Origin: Desulfoluna sp.
GTDB lineage: Bacteria; Desulfobacterota; Desulfobacteria; Desulfobacterales; Desulfolunaceae
Assembly: GCF_030145185.1 (NCBI RefSeq)
Contig: NZ_JAQYWB010000050.1
Span: 1 to 41,521 of the forward strand
Direction: 5' to 3'
Length of the DNA stretch: 41,521 nucleotides
The notes under the pieces are model-generated. The model saw only the letters and a list, made by a program, of their open reading frames with translations. It searched no databases and was not told the DNA's origin. Made by a program: the position numbers and the translations under genes. Below, one piece after another: positions 8,987 to 16,838 of this stretch. Positions within the stretch are counted from its first letter, which is position 1. Each line of letters begins with the position of its first letter.

Positions 8987-9377
8987 GGGTCGTCTGCCCT
9001 CGGGTTATAACTGAACATCACATAAGCTGAATCGTTACGGTAAAAATGCATCCTACCATGATTCCCATGTCGGCTCAATTTGGAACACCAAAGGCTGGAG
9101 GCCGACTGCCCGCGGCTCAGGGTCTACCCCCAAAGTCTGAGCGCCCCTTCCGGGGTGAACCTCCTGTCAGGTCGGAAACATTTGACTTGAGTGACCCCAA
9201 CCACGTATTATTCATAGATTAACACGCCACTGGAAAGAGCAACCCTCCGAGCCCCAAGCCATTCACCGGCAAACGGCCACGTCGTGCCGTGCATCTTCCC
9301 CACCCTCAGGTCGACGGGTGTCACCCGGAGGCCGTTTATCGACGGCGGGGTGCGTCTGACTTTTTTGCGAGGCCATC
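8987..9377. other. Divergent intergenic region between HAD and moxR genes
   Basis: A non-coding 391-bp gap between divergent genes. It is GC-rich near the moxR side, with a dyad gggtgtcaccc (9316-9326). Apart from the promoter-like site at 9182-9211 I see no repeats of the families that fill other gaps. Confidence 0.5.
9182..9211 (+). promoter_or_regulatory. Candidate sigma-70 promoter for moxR operon
   Basis: TTGACT (9182-9187) and TATTAT (9206-9211) are separated by 18 bp, close to sigma-70 consensus. It would give a leader of about 160 nt before the moxR start at 9378. Prediction from sequence only. Confidence 0.4.
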
Positions 9378-10292
9378 ATGAAAAAAGCGTTTGATGATAT
9401 TATTAACACCATCAGCGAGGTGGTGTTCGGCAAAACCCACGAGGTCAAGCTGGCCATTACCTGCCTGTTTGCCGGGGGACACCTGCTCATCGAAGACCGG
9501 CCAGGCATCGGCAAGACCACCCTGGCCAAGGTCCTCTCGCGCTCCCTGGGGTTAGACTTTACCCGCATGCAGTACACCAGCGACATGCTCCCCGGGGATC
9601 TTCTGGGCGTCTCCATTTTTGACCAGAAGAGCGGCAGCTTTGTCTTTCACAAAGGCCCGATCTTTACCCAGGTGCTCCTGGCCGATGAGATCAACCGGGC
9701 CACCCCCAAAAGCCAGAGCGCCCTGTTAGAGGCCATGGAAGAGTGGCAGGTGACTGTGGAGGGGAAAAGCTATCCCCTGGCGAAACCTTTTTTCGTCATC
9801 GCCACCCAGAACCCCCTGGAGCAGTCCGGCACCTATCCGCTGCCAGAATCCCAGCTCGACCGTTTTCTCATGCGGATCAGCGTTGGCTACCCGGACCGGA
9901 AAGCCGAACGGGAGCTCCTCGAAAAAGGGAATCGCAAACACGTCATTGAAAAAATCCAACCGGTGCTGGACACCGAGCAGGTCATGGCCATTCGGGCCGA
10001 AATTGCCAAGATACATGTCTCCGGCTCCTTTTTAGACTATGTGCAGGATGTCCTCGATTTTACCCGCAACACCCCCCACTTCACCCAGGGGCTCTCCCCG
10101 AGGGCCGGACTCGCGATTCTACACACCACCCGCTCCTGGGCCTGTCTCCAGGGACGGGATCACGTCATCCCCGAGGACCTCCAGGCCGTCTTCCCCTATA
10201 TCGCCGGCCACCGTCTTCTGTCCCGGGACACCCGGGCCGAATACACCTTCCAGCAACTTCAGAACCTCCTTAGGGAGGTACCGATACCGTGA
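9378..10292 (+). CDS. MoxR-family AAA+ ATPase
   Basis: The 304-residue protein has the P-loop EDRPGIGKTTLAK (K46, T47), Walker B LLADEINRATPKSQSALLEAMEE near 100, sensor-1 FFVIATQNPLEQSGTYPLPESQLDRF, and the C-terminal lid, which is the standard MoxR architecture. MoxR ATPases act as chaperone-like factors, often with DUF58 and von Willebrand or transglutaminase partners, in maturing enzyme complexes or envelope proteins. gcgagg sits six bases before the ATG. The stop codon overlaps the GTG start of the DUF58 gene by four bases, so the two are translationally coupled. Confidence 0.95.
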   Translation: MKKAFDDIINTISEVVFGKTHEVKLAITCLFAGGHLLIEDRPGIGKTTLAKVLSRSLGLDFTRMQYTSDMLPGDLLGVSIFDQKSGSFVFHKGPIFTQVLLADEINRATPKSQSALLEAMEEWQVTVEGKSYPLAKPFFVIATQNPLEQSGTYPLPESQLDRFLMRISVGYPDRKAERELLEKGNRKHVIEKIQPVLDTEQVMAIRAEIAKIHVSGSFLDYVQDVLDFTRNTPHFTQGLSPRAGLAILHTTRSWACLQGRDHVIPEDLQAVFPYIAGHRLLSRDTRAEYTFQQLQNLLREVPIP

Positions 10293-11239
10293 GCGGAGTC
10301 CTTCGACATGCCGCCCTAAAATTCTGGGCACGGGGGCCACGCCGTGGCGTTCCTATCCCCCTTCGCAGCGTCCGCATCTACATCCTGCCCACCCATCAGG
10401 GCGCCCTCTTCGCCGGGGTGGTACTGGCCATGGTCGCCGGATCCATGAATTACAACGACAACGCCGGATTTCTCTTTGCCTTTCTCCTGGCAGCCATGGC
10501 CTTGATGTCGACCCTCTACACCCAGAAAAACCTGAAAGAGCTCACCCTGGTCTCGGAAAAGCACGACCTCGCCTTTGCCGGGGATCGCCTCTGGTTTGAC
10601 CTGGCCCTCAAGGCCAACACCGCCTCCCGCTACAAAATTTCAGTGGGTTTTCAAGACGAAGAACGCATCACCCGGGATGTGCCCTCAGGAGAAACCGTGA
10701 CCTTTCGCGTCCCCCATGCCACAGAAAAACGGGGGCTCTTTCACCCCGAGGGCCTGATCCTGAGTTCCACTTACCCCTTCGGGCTGTTTCGCACCTGGGT
10801 GGTGATCCGCATCAACACCGACTGCCTGGTCTTTCCAAAGCCCTTGACCCATCCCTTTGTGGTCGCCCAGGATCCCAGCACCGGTGACGGCACCGGAGAG
10901 TTAAAGCGCCCGGGGACCGATGATTTTAAAGAGCTTCGGCCTTACCAACCCGGAGACCCGACCCATCGCATCGCCTGGAAAACCCTGGCCCGCGGGCAAG
11001 GCGTCTGGACAAAAACCTTTGAGGCGGACCATGGCAGCGCGGTCTTTATCTCCTGGGGCCACATCCACACCCCCTCCCGAGAGACAAAAATCCGCCACCT
11101 CTGCCACCTGATCCTGGAAGCCCACCAACAAGGGCTCCCCTATGGGCTCATGGTGCCCGGCATCACCATCAAACCGGCCGAGCCCCGCAACATCGCCCAC
11201 CGGGACCGATGCCTCACCTCGCTGGCCATGATGGCATAG
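10289..11239 (+). CDS. DUF58 domain-containing membrane protein
   Basis: The protein has 316 residues and a GTG start overlapping the moxR stop (GTGA), with gggagg about a dozen bases upstream. Two adjacent hydrophobic segments (about residues 33-75, around GALFAGVVLAMVAGSMNY and FAFLLAAMALMSTL) anchor it. The DUF58 signature ELRPYQPGDPTHRIAWKTLAR is at about 215-235. DUF58 proteins are the usual partners of MoxR ATPases and resemble degenerate von Willebrand A domains. The combination MoxR-DUF58-transglutaminase is a recurrent bacterial operon of unresolved substrate. Confidence 0.93.
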   Translation: MSGVLRHAALKFWARGPRRGVPIPLRSVRIYILPTHQGALFAGVVLAMVAGSMNYNDNAGFLFAFLLAAMALMSTLYTQKNLKELTLVSEKHDLAFAGDRLWFDLALKANTASRYKISVGFQDEERITRDVPSGETVTFRVPHATEKRGLFHPEGLILSSTYPFGLFRTWVVIRINTDCLVFPKPLTHPFVVAQDPSTGDGTGELKRPGTDDFKELRPYQPGDPTHRIAWKTLARGQGVWTKTFEADHGSAVFISWGHIHTPSRETKIRHLCHLILEAHQQGLPYGLMVPGITIKPAEPRNIAHRDRCLTSLAMMA

Positions 11240-11242
11240 CTC

Positions 11243-11341
11243 GCGAATGCGGACGCATTGCAGCCCGGAATGACCGGTGACGAAACCCGATGCGCATTCG
11301 CAAACCCGCTTTCAAGGTGGCGCCACCTTGCCGCCGGAGGC
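11243..11341 (+). repeat. Family B-type hairpin repeat X2
   Basis: A close relative of 3429-3519. The hairpin is CAAGGTGG (11313-11320) and CCACCTTG (11323-11330), followed by ccgccggaggc. It begins three bases after the DUF58 stop codon and ends 15 bases before the next repeat (11357), so the gap inside this operon is almost entirely repeat DNA. Confidence 0.7.
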
Positions 11342-11356
11342 AGCCAGGTTAAAGAT

Positions 11357-11590
11357 GCCTCCGGCGGCCCTGCCGGGGGCCCACCTTTTGAAAAGGTTGC
11401 CAAACAGGCCTCTAAAAAAACTTGGGTCAATCTAAAACCTAAGGCAAATGTGATTTGACCTGAGGAATCCGCCTACGACCATGTCAATGCGTCACCATTC
11501 GAACAACGCCAATGGGCTACGGCGCGACAAGCGAAGGGCAAAGCGCATTTGCAACCTGCTTTCAAGGTGGCACACCTTGCCGCCGGAGGC
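11357..11590 (-). repeat. Family B composite element, full copy B2
   Basis: A 234-bp element with gcctccggcgg at 11357 and ccgccggaggc at 11580-11590. Read on the minus strand it follows the block order of 7803-8102, including gcggattcctc, tttgacc/ggtcaaa, gcgccgtagccc and the AAGGTG hairpin. It is shorter because interior blocks are missing. It separates the DUF58 gene from the transglutaminase gene. Confidence 0.75.
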
Positions 11591-11660
11591 ATTTTTTTGG
11601 GCCACTTTAACCATAGAAGGCACGCTTTTGCCCCATACTTTAACCAGAGAAGGCAGTCTT

Positions 11661-13697
11661 TTGAATACAGAGTTCACCCATTCAACGAAGAAGGGCCGAC
11701 ATCCCCGGGAGGAGTCGGTTACAGGGTCTCTGCCCTCCCTTGTGGCGGCGCTGGGGGCGGGGCTGCTGCCCCACATCCCCCACCTCAACCCCTGGATTCC
11801 GATGTGGTGTATCGGGTTCTGGGGGTACGCGGCCCTGTCTGAGACCCGACGCTGGCCCCTTCCCCGGATGGTCTTCCGCACCGGCCTGACCCTCCTGGGG
11901 TTTGCAGGGGTCTTTCTCTCCACCGGGGGGATCATAGACAACACCTTCGGAGCGAGCCTCCTGTGCGTCATGGCCGGATTGAAGACCTTGGAGATAAGGC
12001 GGGAGCGGGACCTGTTCATTACCATTTTTATCGCCTACTTCATGGTGCTCTCCAGCCTCTTCTTTTCCGCGTCCCTGCCCATGACCCTTTACATGGTAGG
12101 GGCCATGATTCACATCACCGCCATTTTGCTCCGCCTCCACTGCCCTGGGGTGCCACTTAAAGACGCGTTCAAAGTGTCCGGGGCCATCACCGGCACGGCC
12201 ATTCCCCTGACCCTGGTGCTCTTCTTCTTTTTCCCTCGGATCCAGGGCAACCTCTTTGGCATCACCCCCCGCCCGACGGCCACCTCTGGTTTTTCGGATA
12301 CCCTCTCCCCTGGCAGTGTCTCCCGGCTTGCCCGAAGCGATGCCCCTGTCTTTCGCGTCACCTTTGACGGCCCCATCCCGCCCGCCGATGAACGCTACTT
12401 CCGCGGCATCGTCTTCCAGACCTTTAACGGCAAGACCTGGCGCTCTGCGTCCCAGCCCCCAGCCGGTGCCTTCATCGAGGCTACGGCCAGCCCCGTCTCC
12501 TATGAGATGATTTTTGAAACAAAAAATACAGATCGTTTTTTCCCCCTGGACCTGCCCCTGGCGATCCCGAAAGTCACGGGCATCCGCGCCGACTACACCC
12601 TTAAAAAACCCACCGGTGGACTTAAGGGAACGGCCTACCGATTTCAATCCGCCACCGCCTACCACACCGGCCCGTGGACTCCCTGGGAGGCCCTGTTCAC
12701 CCTCACGCCGAAGGGAACCAACCCCCGAAGCCGTGCCCTGGCCCGCCAGTGGAGAGCAGAGGCCACAGGGCCGGAGGAGATCGTGGAAAAAGCGCTTCGC
12801 TATCTCGAGACCCATGACTTTCTCTACACCCTGACGCCCCCGACCTTAAGCGGCCAGAGGGTGGACCAGTTCCTCTTTGACACCCGAAGAGGGTATTGCG
12901 AACACTACGCATCCGCCTTTACCTTCCTCATGCGGGCGGCCGGCATCCCCGCAAGGATTGTGGGAGGATACCTCGGCGGCACCATCAACCCCTTCGGAGA
13001 CTACCTCATCGTCCGCCAGGCCGATGCCCACGCATGGACCGAAGTCTGGCTCGACGGCAAGGGCTGGGTGCGGGTAGACCCCACCTCGGTGGTGGCACCG
13101 GATCGGGTCTCCCGGGGCGCGGGCTTCGGGCTCCCTGAGATCGATCGGCCCTCCTTCTTTCTTGGGGACAGGGCCTCTTTCCTTGCCCGGGGAATCGATC
13201 GGCTGCGCCTGGGATGGGACGCCATCAACTATCAATGGGACTCCCAGGTCATCGGCTATTCCGACACCCTCCAGGACGACTTCTTAAAAAAACTGGGGAT
13301 CTCCTCCCGACACTGGACCGGATGGCTCAAAGCCACCCTCTGGGGCCTGGCCTTCTGCGCCCTCATCGTGTCCCTGGCCTGGCTGGCCGTAGAGTGGCGG
13401 GGAAGAAAACGAAAACCACGCGTCCAGGCCAGCTGGCGTCTCTTTCAACGAAAGCTTGAGAAACAGGGGCTCACACGCCATGCCGCCACCGGCCCTCATG
13501 ATTTTCTGGAGCGCATCAAAAAAGAACAGCCCCACCTCTACCCGGAGGCACGGACCATTACCCGACTTTATGTGGCAATCACTTACGGAAGGGAGGGAGC
13601 AACCCATGAAAAACAAGGTGAATTGAAACGGGCGGTTGCACGTTTCAACCCGAAGAAACTCCATCCTCGGAAACAGGGATGGAAGGCAGGGGTTTGA
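11661..13697 (+). CDS. Transglutaminase-like (TgpA/DUF3488-type) membrane protein
   Basis: About 678 residues from the start chosen here. Several transmembrane helices fill the first roughly 190 residues, starting with LVAALGAGLLPHIPHLNPW. A periplasmic transglutaminase core follows, with C413 in GYCEHYASAF, H457 in DAHAW and D473 in VDPTS, the Cys-His-Asp triad. A last helix and a cytoplasmic DUF4129-like tail end the protein. The frame stays open upstream to 11481, but those residues would translate a family B repeat, so that start is unlikely. The TTG at 11661 has agaagg (11647-11652) eight bases ahead. With MoxR and DUF58 it forms a known operon type thought to process or assemble envelope proteins. 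Confidence 0.88.
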   Translation: MNTEFTHSTKKGRHPREESVTGSLPSLVAALGAGLLPHIPHLNPWIPMWCIGFWGYAALSETRRWPLPRMVFRTGLTLLGFAGVFLSTGGIIDNTFGASLLCVMAGLKTLEIRRERDLFITIFIAYFMVLSSLFFSASLPMTLYMVGAMIHITAILLRLHCPGVPLKDAFKVSGAITGTAIPLTLVLFFFFPRIQGNLFGITPRPTATSGFSDTLSPGSVSRLARSDAPVFRVTFDGPIPPADERYFRGIVFQTFNGKTWRSASQPPAGAFIEATASPVSYEMIFETKNTDRFFPLDLPLAIPKVTGIRADYTLKKPTGGLKGTAYRFQSATAYHTGPWTPWEALFTLTPKGTNPRSRALARQWRAEATGPEEIVEKALRYLETHDFLYTLTPPTLSGQRVDQFLFDTRRGYCEHYASAFTFLMRAAGIPARIVGGYLGGTINPFGDYLIVRQADAHAWTEVWLDGKGWVRVDPTSVVAPDRVSRGAGFGLPEIDRPSFFLGDRASFLARGIDRLRLGWDAINYQWDSQVIGYSDTLQDDFLKKLGISSRHWTGWLKATLWGLAFCALIVSLAWLAVEWRGRKRKPRVQASWRLFQRKLEKQGLTRHAATGPHDFLERIKKEQPHLYPEARTITRLYVAITYGREGATHEKQGELKRAVARFNPKKLHPRKQGWKAGV

Positions 13698-13770
13698 CAG
13701 GATATTTTTTTCGTGTAAACTCAGGGGTCAATTCAATCAGGACAACACAAAAAACAGGATGTGGATAACC

Positions 13771-14091
13771 ATGAAAAAACGACTGAGAAAAAAACTGCAC
13801 CTGGGTGAATTCCAGGAGCTTGGCTTTACCCTCAATATCAAATTCAATGCCGAAAATACCAACGAAGCCCTCGATGCCTTTGTGGATAACCTCCTTGACG
13901 AAGTGATCGATCCCGCAGCCCTCGATTTCGGCGGCGGCGGTGACCGCTTCGACTTTGCCGGGTTCGTGGTTCTCGCCGCTCGTGGCAGCGTCACTGAAGA
14001 GCACCGCGCGATCACCACCGCCTGGCTCGAAAAGCGTGAGGATGTCACCTCCTTTGAAGTCGGCGAACTCGTTGACGCCTGGCACCCATAG
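13771..14091 (+). CDS. yggL: YggL (DUF469) family 50S-associated protein
   Basis: The 106-residue protein begins MKKRLRKKLHLGEFQELGF, which lines up with the N-terminus of E. coli YggL, and ends with the family's E-H-x-AI...WLEKR and VxELVDAW pattern. YggL is a small ribosome-associated protein. I chose the ATG at 13771 from this alignment; the frame is open farther upstream. A glycine-rich GGGG replaces part of the middle loop. It is followed by a strong terminator (14172-14208). Confidence 0.88.
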   Translation: MKKRLRKKLHLGEFQELGFTLNIKFNAENTNEALDAFVDNLLDEVIDPAALDFGGGGDRFDFAGFVVLAARGSVTEEHRAITTAWLEKREDVTSFEVGELVDAWHP

Positions 14092-14108
14092 CCCGGGTAA
14101 TTTTTTGA

Positions 14109-14169
14109 GCAAAGGCGCGGCCTTGGACACCTCCGTCCGTCCTGACCTGTTCAGGAACCGCGCCTTTGC
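14109..14169. terminator. Long-loop hairpin between convergent genes
   Basis: GCAAAGGCGCGG (14109-14120) pairs perfectly with CCGCGCCTTTGC (14158-14169) across a 37-nt loop. It precedes the stronger terminator at 14172 and may help stop transcription from both directions. Confidence 0.45.
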
Positions 14170-14171
14170 CC

Positions 14172-14208
14172 GGGGCGCGTCAGGGTCCCTGACGCGCCCC
14201 TCTTTTTT
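14172..14208 (+). terminator. Rho-independent terminator of yggL
   Basis: GGGGCGCGTCAG (14172-14183) pairs with CTGACGCGCCCC (14189-14200) around a five-base loop and is followed by tctttttt. The left arm overlaps the last codons and stop of the minus-strand gene ending at 14180. Confidence 0.85.
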
Positions 14209-14668
14209 GTCGATGAACCAGAAAAACATTCCCCAGCAGACTGAAACCAAAAAGAGCCCCCATCAACGGGGGAATCCGATGGGTCCCTTCCAGTACCGCC
14301 GTTTCCTGCAACGCCGTCTCTACCGCCACCTCGGCCCGGACCGCATGCCCTCTGCCATCGGTGACGAACACCCGCCACGTGCCCGTGTGATTCGGGATAA
14401 ACGCAAACCCACCCCGCTGGTCTGTCCGCCCATTCTGAAATTCCAGCTCGGCGTTTTCCGGAGAGAACACCGCCACAGAGCAATACGCCAACGGATCGCC
14501 GGTGGCATAATAAAACGAAAGAGACACGGCATCGGAGACCTCATGCCGGGTAAACCCGGTTCCATGCGCCAAGGCGTCACCACCCCCCCAGAGAAAAACC
14601 AGGCAAATCAGCCACACCATGCGTCGTAAGGCAAAGCGCTTCCGCATAAAAGCCGGCCCTGTCATCAT
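14180..14668 (-). CDS. NikL-like membrane-anchored accessory protein
   Basis: The 162-residue protein has an N-terminal signal or anchor (residues about 16-34, ending ALAHG), a small beta-rich Ig/carboxypeptidase-regulatory-like domain (GRTDQRGGFAFIPNHTGTWRVFVTDGRGH), and one C-terminal transmembrane helix near LMGALFGFSLLGNVFLV. This layout, next to a DUF4198 protein, resembles NikL, the companion of NikK in ECF-type nickel uptake systems. The His right after the putative signal cleavage (AHG) fits an N-terminal metal-binding site. Its start overlaps the upstream stop by four bases (ATGA). The rest of the transporter (NikMQO) is not in the window, so the nickel role is inference. Confidence 0.6.
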   Translation of the reverse strand: MMTGPAFMRKRFALRRMVWLICLVFLWGGGDALAHGTGFTRHEVSDAVSLSFYYATGDPLAYCSVAVFSPENAELEFQNGRTDQRGGFAFIPNHTGTWRVFVTDGRGHAVRAEVAVETALQETAVLEGTHRIPPLMGALFGFSLLGNVFLVHRQKRGARQGP

Positions 14669-15441
14669 CCCACCCCAAACACGAGAACGGCACGAATGAC
14701 ATGTTTGTCATATTCTGACGTGGGGACCTCTTCCTTCTTCTCCACCCGAATCATCCAGGTCCCGTCATGGGTGACCTTTATCCTCGCGAGCCCGTCTGCC
14801 CCGGTTGTGCTGTAATATGCGTAGGTATTGGGATCCCCGGAAAATCCGTCATACGTGGCCAGGATTTCGGTGGCCAGAGGCTTGCCCTTGTAAAGCACCT
14901 TCACGATCAGCTCCTCACCGGGGGCCACCGACGCAGGGTCTGTGACAGGGATAATTTCAAGGGCCTGTCCAAGCACCTTGGCGTAGCCCTTGTCAGGATG
15001 CCCGGAGGTCACCAGGGTCTTGCAGAATTTTTCGTACTTGCCGCTTTCGATCACCCCTTTGCACGCGCTCTTGGGGGCCTGCTTCCACCCGGAGGTGGTC
15101 TGGGTCCAGATCACCCCTTTTCGATGGCCACTGAGGATCGCGGTCCCTTCACCCGCCAGGGAGACAGCCCCGTCAAGTGTCATCAGAGTCGCGTTTTCCG
15201 TCAGGGAGACCGGCGTCTCTCTGTCGTTGGAAACCAGCCCCACCGACACGCTGGCCAGGGGTTCCACCTCTTCACTCACCATAAACACATGGGCGGAAAG
15301 GACACTGAAGGGGAGCGTCTCACCCATAGCAGCCGTGTTTTTTACCGGCTTGATAATGAATTCGTGGGCGCTGAGGCTCGCAGCAAAGACAAAACAGCCC
15401 ATAAAAACAGCCAAAAAAACAAGTCGATTGCACCGTTTCAT
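14665..15441 (-). CDS. DUF4198 (NikK-like) periplasmic metal-uptake protein
   Basis: The 258-residue protein begins with a signal peptide (MKRCNRLVFLAVFMGCFVF, cleavage near SLSAHEF) and places a His at the mature N-terminus. The DUF4198 body follows, ending with KVTHDGTWMIRVEKKEE, the family's closing strand motif. DUF4198 proteins accompany cobalt and nickel uptake systems. The start at 15441 has a perfect ggagg five bases upstream; an in-frame ATG at 15522 would run through the leader hairpin and spoil the signal peptide. The gene is translationally coupled to the downstream NikL-like gene. Confidence 0.75.
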   Translation of the reverse strand: MKRCNRLVFLAVFMGCFVFAASLSAHEFIIKPVKNTAAMGETLPFSVLSAHVFMVSEEVEPLASVSVGLVSNDRETPVSLTENATLMTLDGAVSLAGEGTAILSGHRKGVIWTQTTSGWKQAPKSACKGVIESGKYEKFCKTLVTSGHPDKGYAKVLGQALEIIPVTDPASVAPGEELIVKVLYKGKPLATEILATYDGFSGDPNTYAYYSTTGADGLARIKVTHDGTWMIRVEKKEEVPTSEYDKHVIRAVLVFGVG

Positions 15442-15485
15442 ACCATCCTCCAAAAAAGAAATTGGGTTTATAAAAAACAAAAAAG

Positions 15486-15536
15486 GCCACGACGGGATGA
15501 CAGACCGCTTGTTGCGGTGCATCAGCCTTCGTGGCC
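15486..15536 (-). promoter_or_regulatory. Leader hairpin and T-run upstream of DUF4198 gene (attenuator candidate)
   Basis: Read on the minus strand: ggccacga, then gatg c accgc, loop aacaa, gcggt ctgt catc, then tcgtggcc, directly followed by ttttttg. Three nested stems stack into one interrupted hairpin with an intrinsic-terminator tail, about 45 nt before the start codon. No gene on the minus strand lies upstream within reach, so it sits inside the leader of this transcript. It could be an attenuator or the platform of a metal- or ligand-sensing RNA. It matches no riboswitch consensus I know. Confidence 0.5.
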
Positions 15537-15655
15537 AGACGTTTTTCCTTTTCAGCCCCTCTCCAAACCCAAGGGACGATCCTGCATGCCGAACTTTTTC
15601 TTTTTGAAACCTGCGGGTTCCGATTACTTAATTTACTCTCACAACAGCATTAGCC

Positions 15656-15661
15656 TGTCAA
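15656..15661 (-). promoter_or_regulatory. Candidate -35 box for DUF4198 transcript
   Basis: On the minus strand a perfect ttgaca is followed at about 18-20 bp by agtaaatt, an A/T-rich but imperfect -10. It would start transcription about 190 nt before the gene, upstream of the leader hairpin. Confidence 0.3.
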
Positions 15662-15864
15662 CTGTTTTCATACACAAACAATAAAGTTACGGCCGCTAAT
15701 ACCTCGTCTGATCTCTCAAATTTTCATCCACACAACTCAGTTCCTCATCACATCCGGGTACATTTTTCTTCAAAAATCCTGTATAGAGCGGTAGGTTCCA
15801 ATTACTGCGGTGAGACCTTGCGCTGCGCAAACCGTCTTCCAACTCCATGCCATAGAGGTCGAAA

Positions 15865-16830
15865 ATGAAAAAGAGTCTCCCTGGGGTCACGCCCCGCATC
15901 TGCGCGCTCCTGATTTTACTCCTGCTCGGAATAACAGGCCACGCAGCCCATGCCGCCCCCCCCACCCTTCGGATCGCCCTGCTGCCCATCCCCGATGTCC
16001 TGCCCGTCTTTGTCGCCCAGGAAAAGGGCTACTTCGCCGACGCCGGCATTCGGGTGGAGACCCTCTCCGTGGGCAGCGCCCTGGAACGGGATCAGCTCAT
16101 GCAGGCAGGCCGCATTGACGCCATGGTTAACGAAATGGCCGGAACGGCAAGCTTCAACAGGAACACGGTCCGCATGAAGATCGTGGCCGTGGCCCGGGCA
16201 CCGAAAGGGGCCTCCCCCCTCTTCCGCATTCTTTCGAGCCCCACCTCAGGGATCACCACCCCGGACCAGCTTAAAGGGGTGCCCATCGCCGTCTCCAAAA
16301 ACACCGTCATTGAGTACCTCACCGACCGGCTTCTTCAGGAAAAAGGATTCTCCAAGCGCGAGATCGTAAAAAAATCGGTCCCGGTGCTGCCCGAGCGGAT
16401 GCAGCTCCTCCTCTCAGGCCAGATCAAAGCGGCCACCCTGCCCGACCCTCTGGCCTTTGCGGCCATGAAAGCCGGAGCCCATGTGGTTCTGGATGACACC
16501 CACGCCCCCTTTTACAGCGCCAGCGTCCTCTCGTTCAGTGCCGAAACCCTGGCGGCAAACGAACCTGCGGTAAAGGCCTTTATCAGCGCCTGGATGAAAG
16601 CGGCGGCGGACCTCAATGCCGATCCGGAGAGCTTCCGGCCCCTGATGCTGAAAAAAATCCGTGTGCCCAAAAACGTCCATCAGAGCTTTTCCATCCCCCC
16701 CTTCCCCATCGACACCGTGCCCACCCGGGCCCAGTGGGAAGACACCATGGCATGGATGGTGGATAAAGGCCTGCTCAAAGCGCCCCTTTCCTATGAACCC
16801 TCTGTTGTCCCCTCCGGGACCCGGGAGTAA
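15865..16830 (+). CDS. ABC transporter substrate-binding protein (NMT1/SsuA-like)
   Basis: The 321-residue protein has a signal peptide (LLILLLLGITGHAAHA) and then PTLRIALLPIPDVLPVFVAQ, the first strand and helix of the NMT1/THI5/SsuA periplasmic-binding fold. KGYFADAGIRVE, GRIDAMVNE and LKGVPIAVSKN follow the standard order. Such proteins bind sulfonates, pyrimidines, nitrate or other small organics; the ligand cannot be told from sequence. gaggtcgaaa precedes the ATG. It is the first gene of a three-gene transporter operon. Confidence 0.9.
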   Translation: MKKSLPGVTPRICALLILLLLGITGHAAHAAPPTLRIALLPIPDVLPVFVAQEKGYFADAGIRVETLSVGSALERDQLMQAGRIDAMVNEMAGTASFNRNTVRMKIVAVARAPKGASPLFRILSSPTSGITTPDQLKGVPIAVSKNTVIEYLTDRLLQEKGFSKREIVKKSVPVLPERMQLLLSGQIKAATLPDPLAFAAMKAGAHVVLDDTHAPFYSASVLSFSAETLAANEPAVKAFISAWMKAAADLNADPESFRPLMLKKIRVPKNVHQSFSIPPFPIDTVPTRAQWEDTMAWMVDKGLLKAPLSYEPSVVPSGTRE

Positions 16831-16838
16831 TCGCCACC

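Noticed and set aside
11682-12815. Long minus-strand frame opposite the transglutaminase gene
   Set aside because: Gly/Arg/Gln-rich composition and no motifs; the plus strand encodes a recognisable transglutaminase.
9378-13697. Novel defence system based on MoxR, DUF58 and transglutaminase
   Set aside because: This trio is a widespread bacterial operon of envelope or protein-maturation type; nothing here (nuclease, sensor, toxin) indicates defence.
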